NCBI GenBank assembly: GCA_021819605.1
Contig: JAKAQT010000074.1
Location: 1-7,530 of the forward strand
Source: Thermoplasmata archaeon
GTDB lineage: Archaea; Thermoplasmatota; Thermoplasmata; Thermoplasmatales; Thermoplasmataceae
Direction of reading: 5' to 3'
DNA length: 7,530 nucleotides
Shown: piece by piece, positions 1 through 5,309 of the stretch
How positions within the stretch are numbered: position 1 is the first letter of the stretch
Layout: each line of letters starts with the position of its first letter
Notes under the pieces: model-generated
The model's database searches: none
Seen by the model: the letters and a program-made list of their open reading frames with translations, nothing else
What the model was told of the DNA's origin: nothing
Program-made: the position numbers and the translations under genes

Positions 1-1
1 T

Positions 2-658
2 ACAATCCTCTACGACAACATGAAGCAGGTTGTTATCGACAGAAAACTGAAAGCCTCAGAATCCAGATTCAATCCGAAATTCATGGACTTCGCAGAGTAC
101 CATGGTATTGTGATAAGGTTATGTTACCCATACAGGCCGGAAACGAAGGGGAAGATCGAGAACACAATAAAGTATGTGAGAAACAACTTCTGGGCAGGCA
201 GGACATTTGAGTCGCTATCAGACATCAATGTGCAGTGCCGGGAATGGCTTAAGAAGGTCAATTCCCAGATACATGGAACGACGCATGAGGTACCCCTGCA
301 GAGATTGAAAGATGAAACTCTCAATCCGCTATCATCGGTACCGGCATACATGACAAGGAAGGAGGAGATCAGGAAGGTCTCAAGGGACTGCTATGTTTCG
401 TATAAGGGGAACAGGTATTCCGTTCCCTGGAAATATGCAGGCAGGGAATGCAGTATCATTGAGGAATCAGCACTGGTGAAAATAGAGATCGATTCCAGCA
501 TTGTTGCTGAACATTCCCCGATACCCGGAACAGGAAGGATATCAAGGAAGAAGGAGCATTTTGAAGGCCTTCTCAAGGCAATACGTGAAGAGAATTCCGC
601 AGTGTACGGGCAGATGGTGGAAACACGCGACCTGAAGAGATACGAGGAGGTGTCATGA
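2..658 (+). CDS. istA: IS21 family transposase IstA, C-terminal part (5' truncated by window edge)
   Basis: IstA is the DDE-type transposase of IS21 elements and acts with the IstB ATPase. The frame is open from base 2 and 218 residues are visible before TGA at 656-658. The fragment opens with ILYDNMKQVV, where the Asp of YDN fits the second catalytic Asp of the integrase core. About 47 residues later comes KGKIENTIKYVRNNFW, whose Glu fits the third catalytic residue. The rest matches the C-terminal beta-barrel-like region of IstA (HEVPLQRL, then VSYKGNRYSVPW). The N-terminal helix-turn-helix and first Asp are outside the window. The stop overlaps the istB start as ATGA, the usual translational coupling in this family. 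No frameshift is seen in the visible part. Confidence 0.93.
   Translation, partial: TILYDNMKQVVIDRKLKASESRFNPKFMDFAEYHGIVIRLCYPYRPETKGKIENTIKYVRNNFWAGRTFESLSDINVQCREWLKKVNSQIHGTTHEVPLQRLKDETLNPLSSVPAYMTRKEEIRKVSRDCYVSYKGNRYSVPWKYAGRECSIIEESALVKIEIDSSIVAEHSPIPGTGRISRKKEHFEGLLKAIREENSAVYGQMVETRDLKRYEEVS
646..652 (+). promoter_or_regulatory. Shine-Dalgarno site for istB
   Basis: GGAGGTG lies two bases before the ATG at 655 and five before the ATG at 658, inside the end of istA. It is a strong ribosome-binding site and favours re-initiation at the istA/istB overlap. Spacing suits the second ATG (658) slightly better, so IstB may start one residue later than annotated. Confidence 0.6.
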
Positions 659-1416
659 TGGATTCATATGAGAGGGTACATGAATACCTCAGCAGGCTGG
701 GCATGTCAACAATGGAAAGCATCATTGATTCATACCTTGAAACATCCCATGACAGGCCGGTCATGGACATACTGGATCATCTCCTCTCCGAAGAGCTGAA
801 GCACAAGCTTTCAAGGAAGACGGAGAACATGCTGAACTGGTCCGGTTTTCCATTCCGGAAGACAGTGGATGATTTCGATTTCTCCTTCCAGCCCTCCATT
901 GACAGATCGGTGATTGATGATCTCATGACATTGCGGTATATACACAACACAGAGAATGTTGTATTCCTTGGTCCACCAGGTGTGGGGAAGACACACCTGT
1001 CCATTGCACTTGGAATGCGCGCAATCATGTCCGATATTCCGGTATATTACACATCCGCCATGAAGCTTGTGCAGACACTTAAGAGAGACTATGATCTCAA
1101 GAGACTTGAATACAGGATAAAGACATATTCCAGGTTCAGGCTGATGATAGTGGATGAGATCGGTTACCTGCCATTGACAAGGGAAGAATCGAACCTGTTC
1201 TTCCAGTTCGTGTCGTCCAGGTACGAGAAGAGATCCACGATCTACACAAGCAACAAGTCATTCAGCGAATGGGGCGAGATCCTCGGGGATGCAGTGATGG
1301 CTTCAGCTGTCCTTGACAGGATACTCCATCACTGCACTGTCATCAACATCAAGGGCGAGTCATACAGGCTGAAGGACAGGAAGAAGAACTCACTGCCAAC
1401 AATGAGGAAGGAGTGA
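655..1416 (+). CDS. istB: IS21 family helper ATPase IstB
   Basis: IstB is the AAA+ ATPase that assembles on target DNA and activates IstA for transposition. The 253-residue frame has the usual family length. A helical N-terminal region (residues 1-70) precedes the ATPase core. Walker A is GPPGVGKT (106-113), Walker B is LMIVDEIG (163-170), a sensor-like TSN sits at 198-200, and LDRILHH (220-226) supplies the conserved Asp-Arg near the arginine finger. The C-terminus GESYRLKDRKK is typical. Translation is coupled to istA through the ATGA overlap. Nothing is missing or frameshifted, so the protein should be functional. Confidence 0.96.
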   Translation: MMDSYERVHEYLSRLGMSTMESIIDSYLETSHDRPVMDILDHLLSEELKHKLSRKTENMLNWSGFPFRKTVDDFDFSFQPSIDRSVIDDLMTLRYIHNTENVVFLGPPGVGKTHLSIALGMRAIMSDIPVYYTSAMKLVQTLKRDYDLKRLEYRIKTYSRFRLMIVDEIGYLPLTREESNLFFQFVSSRYEKRSTIYTSNKSFSEWGEILGDAVMASAVLDRILHHCTVINIKGESYRLKDRKKNSLPTMRKE

Positions 1417-1440
1417 AAAAGCAATGAAAGCTATATATAA

Positions 1441-1493
1441 GGGGGGTCAATTTCAAACCGGCGATTTTGCACAAATCTTGACCGGCGTTTACA
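1441..1493 (+). repeat. Right terminal repeat region of the IS21 element
   Basis: This is the right end of the element, 24 bases after the istB stop. It contains two copies of ACCGGCG (1457-1463 and 1481-1487) spaced 24 bases apart, each in a similar context (CAAACCGGCG and TTGACCGGCG). Repeated internal motifs near the tips are typical of IS21 ends and are transposase-binding sites in studied members. The outermost bases ACA (1491-1493) give TGT on the other strand. The matching left end lies outside the window, so the inverted repeat itself cannot be confirmed here. Confidence 0.8.
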
Positions 1494-1632
1494 GGGATGA
1501 ATGCTGCTTGTATCCGAAGAAGTTCTTCCCATCCTTCTGCGCGAACGATCCGTCCCTGGATCTTCTCGTCATGGATTCCCTGCGCTCATCCTTCCTGAGG
1601 CGTTTCTTTTCTTCCCTGGCTGCACTGCCCTG
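1494..1632 (-). pseudogene. IS5-type DDE transposase fragment, cut by the IS21 insertion
   Basis: Reading the minus strand from 1632 down to 1494 gives 46 codons containing TRRSRDGSFAQKDGKNFFGYK followed by QH. The pattern of arginines, RDG, then GYKxH is the conserved block just before the central catalytic region of IS5-like (DDE_Tnp_1) transposases. A TGA stop at 1633-1635 precedes it in this frame and IS21 begins right after it at 1493, so only a short internal piece remains. The rest of the gene should lie beyond the left end of IS21, outside the window. The junction with the IS110 remnant lies somewhere around 1633-1665. It is non-functional. The family call rests on one motif block. 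Confidence 0.65.
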
Positions 1633-2298
1633 TCACCTGCCCTCCTTCATGTCTGAATGTGATCGAATCCCGATCACTGTCATTCATGACAGATCTGGAT
1701 ATCTCATCCTCCACCATGGTTTCTTTCCCCATCAGGTATGTTATCTGATCCAGCAGATCAGTGATGACGAATCTCTGGGCAGTGGAAATGTTATCCACTG
1801 ATCCCAGAATGCATTTCATCCCCTTCTTTCCGAATATGTCAGTTGCATCAATTCTTATGCCTGCAGATGCCAGGATGGCATGAACCCTGTTCTTGATCGT
1901 GGTTATGGTCTCTCCAAGTGACTTTCTGTACCTGACAAGTGATCTCAGATCATCAGAGTACCTGGATGGAAGATGCACCTCAGGGAGTTCCTCAAGCCTC
2001 AGAAGCTTTGCAAGCTTGTATGAATCCTCCCTGTCGTTCTTCCTGGCTGTGTTGAATATGAGAGAAAGTTTTGAAGGATCTGCCAGATGCACGGAGAAAC
2101 CCATGTCCCTCAGCTTTCTTGCTACGTATTTCCTGGATGTGGATACTTCCAGTGATATCTCTGGTTCAATGGAGAGATATCTCTCCCTGAACCCTGTCCA
2201 TGCAGATTCATCGTTCAAAATCTCATACTGTTCCTTCACATCCCCATTATCTTCCATTTCAGTTATGAATACACTACGTTTGAGAACGGAAGACCGAT
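1586..2298 (-). pseudogene. IS110 family transposase, N-terminal half, degraded
   Basis: The open frame runs from an ATG at 2257 to a stop at 1586, but homology extends further upstream. Recognisable IS110 features are LEVSTSRKYVARKLRDMGF, then HLADPSKLSLIFNTARKNDREDSYKLAKLLR, which belong to the DEDD/RuvC-like N-terminal domain with its later acidic residues, followed by the coiled middle region. Three defects are visible. First, no ATG, GTG or TTG precedes 2257 in frame. Second, ATC GGT CTT at 2298-2290 would encode the usual IGL that precedes the first catalytic Asp, but it is one base out of frame with the downstream VLKRSVFITE, so the Asp codon appears lost through a one-base deletion near 2288-2290. 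Third, homology ends at about 1660, before the Transposase_20 domain with the catalytic serine. Codons 1586-1659 are out-of-frame IS5 sequence. Confidence 0.85.
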
Positions 2299-2316
2299 CC
2301 CCTCCTTAACCTCCCC

Positions 2317-2330
2317 ATAAATCATTTATA
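2317..2330 (-). promoter_or_regulatory. TATA box of the IS110 transposase, within a small dyad
   Basis: On the minus strand TATAAATGATTTAT contains a good archaeal TATA box (TATAAATG, 2330-2323) and a perfect 6-base dyad (ATAAAT/ATTTAT). Its centre is about 26 bases before position 2301, just where the lost start codon should sit ahead of the out-of-frame IGL codons at 2298. That spacing suggests a leaderless transposase transcript. Confidence 0.5.
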
Positions 2331-2364
2331 GGTATGAACATCCATTCCAATCAGTATTCATACC
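2331..2364 (-). repeat. 8-bp perfect inverted repeat before the transposase promoter
   Basis: GGTATGAA (2331-2338) and TTCATACC (2357-2364) are perfect inverted copies separated by 18 bases. The dyad lies between the structured RNA and the transposase TATA box. It may form the 3' hairpin of the RNA or be a DNA operator. An overlapping alternative hairpin (ACCAC 2362-2366 with GTGGT 2375-2379) excludes it in part. Confidence 0.5.
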
Positions 2365-2381
2365 ACCTCCCAGTGTGGTTG

Positions 2382-2544
2382 GTGAGAGTTTAAAGTCGGA
2401 GAATGCTCGACAGCCTTCTATTCACCCTTGTTTCAGAGTATTATGTCGAGGCGAAGGGCAGTAAATCTAGGTTGCGACCTCGCAGGTCGAGTTAATAATC
2501 TGCTGCCTCTCCGGCTCTCACGCTAACATCGTCATGAAAGCGTG
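2382..2544 (-). ncRNA. Candidate IS110 bridge RNA (target- and donor-binding guide RNA)
   Basis: In the IS110 group, a noncoding RNA from the element's 5' end pairs with both target and donor DNA through two internal loops and guides the recombinase. Read 5' to 3' on the minus strand, this region gives the following. A 5' hairpin: CACGCT/AGCGTG (2544-2519). An enclosing stem: GTGAGAG/CTCTCAC (2521-2515 with 2388-2382; its first three bases compete with the 5' hairpin), then CGGAGA/TCTCCG (2513-2508 with 2402-2397). Arm 1: GGCAG/CTGCC (2507-2503 with 2461-2457) around two 13-base strands and a CGACCT/AGGTCG hairpin (2489-2475). Arm 2: CTCGACA/TGTCGAG (2450-2444 with 2412-2406) around a loop and an ACTCT/AGGGT hairpin (2439-2424). 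One G-U pair in that last hairpin would be A-C on the plus strand, favouring the minus strand. About 163 bases is close to the known IS621 RNA. Expression and function are unproven. Confidence 0.55.
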
Positions 2545-2690
2545 GCCAGAAGAACTTTTTTCATGACATCTTAAGGACAGTTTTTGCCCCAAAGCGCTCA
2601 CTGAGCCATTTGCAGTACGTGAAGTACATTTATCCTGCAGCTGAAAGTATTGGAATCACAACGCAGAAAAGAAAATTCAGACTTTCATGA
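2538..2690 (+). pseudogene. Possible C-terminal coding relic (about 50 codons), unidentified
   Basis: One plus-strand frame is open from 2538, after a TGA at 2535-2537, to a TGA at 2688-2690. Its translation has a natural composition: KRGQKNFFHDILRTVFAPKR, then SLSHLQYVKYIYPAAESIGI and TTQKRKFRLS. It has no start codon in a sensible place and I recognise no family. It may be the 3' end of a gene disrupted when the IS110 element arrived, in which case the true element boundary lies near 2538-2560. Chance openness over 50 codons is quite possible. Otherwise the 2545-2730 stretch shows only T-runs (2556-2561, 2581-2585), a TCATGA-centred inverted repeat and the promoter of the next gene. Confidence 0.25.
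2569..2575 (-). promoter_or_regulatory. Possible TATA-like box for the structured RNA
   Basis: CTTAAGA on the minus strand is centred about 28 bases before the first base of the 5' hairpin at 2544, the distance expected for an archaeal TATA box. It is a weak match with no clear BRE. In intact IS110 elements the promoter may instead form at the circular junction of the two ends. Confidence 0.2.
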
Positions 2691-2700
2691 ATTTGCCAAA

Positions 2701-2708
2701 TTATTTAT
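2701..2708 (+). promoter_or_regulatory. TATA box of the 2731 gene
   Basis: TTATTTAT is centred about 26 bases before the ATG at 2731, preceded by a purine-rich CCAAA that could serve as BRE. No Shine-Dalgarno sequence precedes the ATG, so a leaderless transcript beginning at or next to the start codon is likely. Confidence 0.5.
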
Positions 2709-2730
2709 CCCATAATGGAGTACGTATATT

Positions 2731-3066
2731 ATGGAAAAATTCTATTTTAAGAGTTATGATCGCACCATTGGAAGTGCTGCCAATCTGGAAGAGCTAAAAA
2801 GCGAGATAAAACGTCTCTCCAGCGTAGATCCGGCAAGCCTGGAATACCATCTCCGCCAGGGACACATAACAATGTGGCTCAATTACATCGGGGAAACTGA
2901 GGCTGCCCGGTCTCTGGATGGAGTTACAAACGCCAGAATGGCATTGCGGAAACTGGGCATTCAGGAAGGGCCCGGAATGCGCAGGCATAACATGCATGAA
3001 AACACGGGAAGCCACCATGGTGGAAGAGGAAGACCAAAGAAAATGGAAAGTGGCGTGCAGAAGTGA
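2731..3066 (+). CDS. Small conserved protein of unknown function (DUF5752-like) with AT-hook-like tail
   Basis: The frame encodes 111 residues. The core (1-76) starts EKFYFKSYDRTIGSAANLEE, then has a helical segment and SLEYHLRQGHITMWLNYIGE (37-55), followed by a segment rich in Ala, Arg and Leu. The pattern of a phenylalanine-rich opening, a LEE helix and YHxxxGHxxxWL resembles the small archaeal and bacterial DUF5752 proteins from memory, but this is not verified. The tail (77-111) is basic, His-rich and low in complexity, with GRGRPKK (98-104), which has the RGRP core of AT-hooks. There are no membrane segments or signal peptide. A TATA box at 2701 supports the start. The gene converges on the GH57 gene with a 6-base gap. 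Its role is unknown, and a regulatory or DNA-associated role is only a suggestion from the tail. Confidence 0.75.
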   Translation: MEKFYFKSYDRTIGSAANLEELKSEIKRLSSVDPASLEYHLRQGHITMWLNYIGETEAARSLDGVTNARMALRKLGIQEGPGMRRHNMHENTGSHHGGRGRPKKMESGVQK

Positions 3067-3072
3067 GCGGCG

Positions 3073-4194
3073 TTATACCCGGCCATTCTTCAAATCATCA
3101 AGTATTGCCATGTAATAGATGAAGGCAAGGTACGGGGACAGATAAGGGTTGAAATATGAGTGTACATCCTGATCGGCGAAGTTCCTGACTGACATATAAT
3201 ATATATGATCTGAAGTTTGAAGAAGTCTCCATGTTTTCGCGTCTGTATCATACACGGTCTTCATGGCATTGAATGCATCATTCTGCATTGCATTTCCAAG
3301 CCAGGCATTGAGATTTCTATCCGTATCAGCCCACGATATGGGATTCTCCACGCTTACAGTTCCGTGATCACTGTTCTCCGAGGCGGCTTTTTCCACTGTG
3401 GTTATTTCCACGCCCCTGCTGGAAAGCTCGTGGGGCAGGCTTTTCAAAAACTGGAATATGCCTGTTTCCTTCCACTGGTGCTCCCCAAATGTCTCATAAT
3501 CCATGAAAACATTGGTCACATCCCCGGGGGAAGCTGCAACCCACCCGGCATACTTGTCTGCAAACAGCGGGAAATCATTCCAGTTGGGGTTTGAGAATCT
3601 GAAGGCAATGTCATCGCTCATCCTGTAGTTCCTGAGAAGCAGTTTCAGCCCGGATACTGATCTGTAGGCAAAGTTTGGCGTATGTGCGGCTATTATCTCA
3701 TCCGTCCCCTCGGTTACTATGTTCCTGAAACCCATGTTTCTAACTTCATGGGATATACCATCAGAATAGATCAGCTCTGTGTTCCTGAACGACACGGGGT
3801 TCACCCCAAACAGCCTCTGAACAAGGCGGCGATGTTCCTCAACCTGCTCCCTGAATTCCCGGGGATTCCATATGGAGGCAAGGCTGTGATAATATGTCTC
3901 GGACATTATCTCACCCAGTCCGGACCTGAAGTACTCCCGAAAGATATCAATCACTTCAGGGGCATATTCAGCAGCCTGTTCCAGGAAGACTCCTGACAGG
4001 GAAAAGGAGGCCGGGATTCCCTCCTGAAGCAGGATGCGTGTGGCAGGAAGATAGCACTTCTGGGCAACCCTCTGCATGATTTCCATGTTCCTCTCATCCC
4101 AGAAATAATCGTGCTTTACGCCTATTTCAGACCTGCGGTATGGTCTTATCCTCCTGGGCTGATGCACCTGGAAATAGAACACAAGGTTTTTCAT
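3073..4194 (-). CDS. Glycoside hydrolase family 57 protein (alpha-amylase / 4-alpha-glucanotransferase type)
   Basis: GH57 enzymes cleave or transfer alpha-1,4-glucan chains by a retaining mechanism. The 373-residue protein has the family's five regions. Region 1 is VHQPRR (10-15). Region 2 is around SLSGVFLEQ (65-73). Region 3 is FRNTELIYSD (136-145), with E140 fitting the nucleophile. Region 4 is FMDYETFGEHQW (230-241), with D232 fitting the acid/base. Region 5 is WADTDRNLNAWLGNAMQ (288-304). Both catalytic residues are present, so it is not one of the inactive amylase-like members. It is shorter than typical GH57 enzymes of over 400 residues but close to the compact archaeal forms. There is no signal peptide, so it acts inside the cell, presumably on stored glycogen. 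It is the third gene of the operon, starting by ATGA overlap with the glycosyltransferase. Amylase and glucanotransferase activity cannot be told apart from sequence alone. Confidence 0.92.
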   Translation of the reverse strand: MKNLVFYFQVHQPRRIRPYRRSEIGVKHDYFWDERNMEIMQRVAQKCYLPATRILLQEGIPASFSLSGVFLEQAAEYAPEVIDIFREYFRSGLGEIMSETYYHSLASIWNPREFREQVEEHRRLVQRLFGVNPVSFRNTELIYSDGISHEVRNMGFRNIVTEGTDEIIAAHTPNFAYRSVSGLKLLLRNYRMSDDIAFRFSNPNWNDFPLFADKYAGWVAASPGDVTNVFMDYETFGEHQWKETGIFQFLKSLPHELSSRGVEITTVEKAASENSDHGTVSVENPISWADTDRNLNAWLGNAMQNDAFNAMKTVYDTDAKTWRLLQTSDHIYYMSVRNFADQDVHSYFNPYLSPYLAFIYYMAILDDLKNGRV

Positions 4195-5309
4195 ATGGAG
4201 AGATACACCCCCATGGTATCAAGGGCGGCTTTTTCCCATGTGAATCTTGAAGCTTCCTGCTGCCCCATTGTGCCCATTATCCTTCTCATGGACCTGAACA
4301 TAAGCATAGATTCCACATAATCTGCAATGAGTTCTGTGTCCCAGTAGTCAACCCGCAGGACATTGCGAAGAGCCTCTCCAACGCCTGTTGTTTTGCTGAT
4401 TATTGCGGGTGTTCCAAGTATCATGGATTCAATCACAGTCATTCCGAAGGGCTCAGAAACAGCAGGAAGAACGAAAACGTCACTGGATCTGTATATATCC
4501 ACAGACTTCCGGAAACTGACAAATCCAGTGAAATCTGTCTTTCCTGATATGCCCAGTTCCGACGCAAGCCTTCTCACTTCGTTGTACTGGTCTCCGGTTC
4601 CCGCCACGACAAATCTTGCATCTGGCATACGCTGCGATACAAGTTCCGCTGCTTCCATGAAGAATCTGGGGCCCTTCTGTGTGGTAACCCTGCCCAGGTA
4701 AAGAACCCTCTTTGTGGGTTCATAGGTTCTGGGGCGCATTGTATAGTGTTCATTGTCCACGCCGTTGTGGACCACAGTGATCTTATCGGGGTCTGCCCCA
4801 TAATCCCTTATTATCTCATCCCTGGTGAATTTGGAAACCGCTATGATCCTGTCGGCTGCTTTAGCACCCTCCTTTTCCAGGCTCATGATATCTGCCTGTG
4901 GATTGAAATTGCCAGATCTGTCACGCTCTGTGCTGTGAAAAGTGACCACAAGCGGAATGCCGTATTTTTCTCTGATCATCTCCCCGGCACGGAATGTTAT
5001 CCAGTCATGGCAGTGTACAAGTGAAACTCCGTGGGGATCAAACCGTTCAAAGACCCTCAGGTTATAGTCGTCAACAGCCTCTCTGAAATCAGGAAAACCC
5101 TCTATCTCATAGGGATTGCCTATGACTCCTCTCTGCAGCCTCACCGGAACAACATTGAAGGGGTAGTTCCTTCCCAGCCTCTTCATGGCCGGAACGTACA
5201 CATCTATATTCATGATTGCCGCAAGGCGGCCGAAAAGGTTAATTGTGTGGACTCCAAGGCCGCCGGAGAATGCCGGAGGCAGCTCCCACCCTATGACGGC
5301 AATCTTCAT
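4191..5309 (-). CDS. GT4-family glycosyltransferase, glycogen synthase-like
   Basis: This is a GT-B fold retaining glycosyltransferase, likely extending alpha-1,4-glucan from a nucleotide-activated glucose. The 372-residue protein starts MKIAVIGWELPPAFSGGLGVH, where GGLG (16-19) forms the glycine-rich donor/acceptor loop typical of glycogen synthases. Then come LVHCHDWITF (97-106), TFHSTERDRSG (123-133), AVSKFTRDEI (157-166) and HNGVD (181-185). In the C-terminal domain LGRVTTQKG (205-213) supplies the donor phosphate-binding Arg and Lys, and SEPFGMTVIE (285-294) is the E-x7-E motif (E286, E294). The protein is cytosolic. It overlaps the debranching enzyme gene upstream and the GH57 gene downstream by ATGA, so all three should be translated together. 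The context strongly favours glycogen synthesis over other GT4 roles such as sucrose or trehalose synthesis. The nucleotide donor, UDP- or ADP-glucose, is not resolved. Confidence 0.9.
   Translation of the reverse strand: MKIAVIGWELPPAFSGGLGVHTINLFGRLAAIMNIDVYVPAMKRLGRNYPFNVVPVRLQRGVIGNPYEIEGFPDFREAVDDYNLRVFERFDPHGVSLVHCHDWITFRAGEMIREKYGIPLVVTFHSTERDRSGNFNPQADIMSLEKEGAKAADRIIAVSKFTRDEIIRDYGADPDKITVVHNGVDNEHYTMRPRTYEPTKRVLYLGRVTTQKGPRFFMEAAELVSQRMPDARFVVAGTGDQYNEVRRLASELGISGKTDFTGFVSFRKSVDIYRSSDVFVLPAVSEPFGMTVIESMILGTPAIISKTTGVGEALRNVLRVDYWDTELIADYVESMLMFRSMRRIMGTMGQQEASRFTWEKAALDTMGVYLSI

Larger units (their letters stand above)
1..1493 (+). mobile_element. IS21-family insertion sequence, right-hand part (left end outside window)
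   Basis: The istA-istB gene pair followed by a right terminal repeat defines an IS21-family element. The visible part runs from within istA to the terminal ACA at 1493, whose reverse complement starts TGT as is typical of the family. The left end and most of istA lie upstream of the window. Both visible reading frames are intact, so the element looks recent and possibly active. It is inserted in a degraded IS5-type transposase gene, because minus-strand IS5 coding sequence begins immediately at 1494. IS21 elements normally duplicate a few bases of target, so bases from 1494 (GGGATGAA) should be repeated, over 4-8 bases, just outside the left end. Confidence 0.9.
1660..2544 (-). mobile_element. 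IS110-family element remnant: 5' noncoding end plus N-terminal half of transposase
   Basis: This minus-strand segment combines a structured 5' noncoding region (about 2300-2544) with the first half of an IS110-family transposase (about 2298-1660). The C-terminal half and the right end are missing, replaced by IS5-type sequence. IS110 elements lack terminal inverted repeats, so the left boundary cannot be read directly. I place it at or a little beyond 2544, where the foldable region ends. The order noncoding RNA, then transposase, fits the IS110 group rather than the IS1111 group, which carries its RNA at the other end. Confidence 0.7.

Noticed and set aside
1424..1801. Plus-strand 125-codon frame starting just after istB
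   Set aside because: It crosses the IS21 end into antisense IS5 and IS110 sequence, so it is a chance frame; it has no recognisable product.
1893..2309. Plus-strand 138-codon frame
   Set aside because: It is antisense to the IS110 transposase remnant and has the serine-rich composition of a shadow frame.
2382..2544. RNase P RNA, SRP RNA, tRNA or CRISPR repeat
   Set aside because: None of the conserved elements of these RNAs were seen and there are no regularly spaced repeats; the fold and position fit an IS110 RNA better.
3217..5024. Several 90-125 codon plus-strand frames opposite the GH57 and glycosyltransferase genes
   Set aside because: They are antisense shadows of well-supported enzyme genes.
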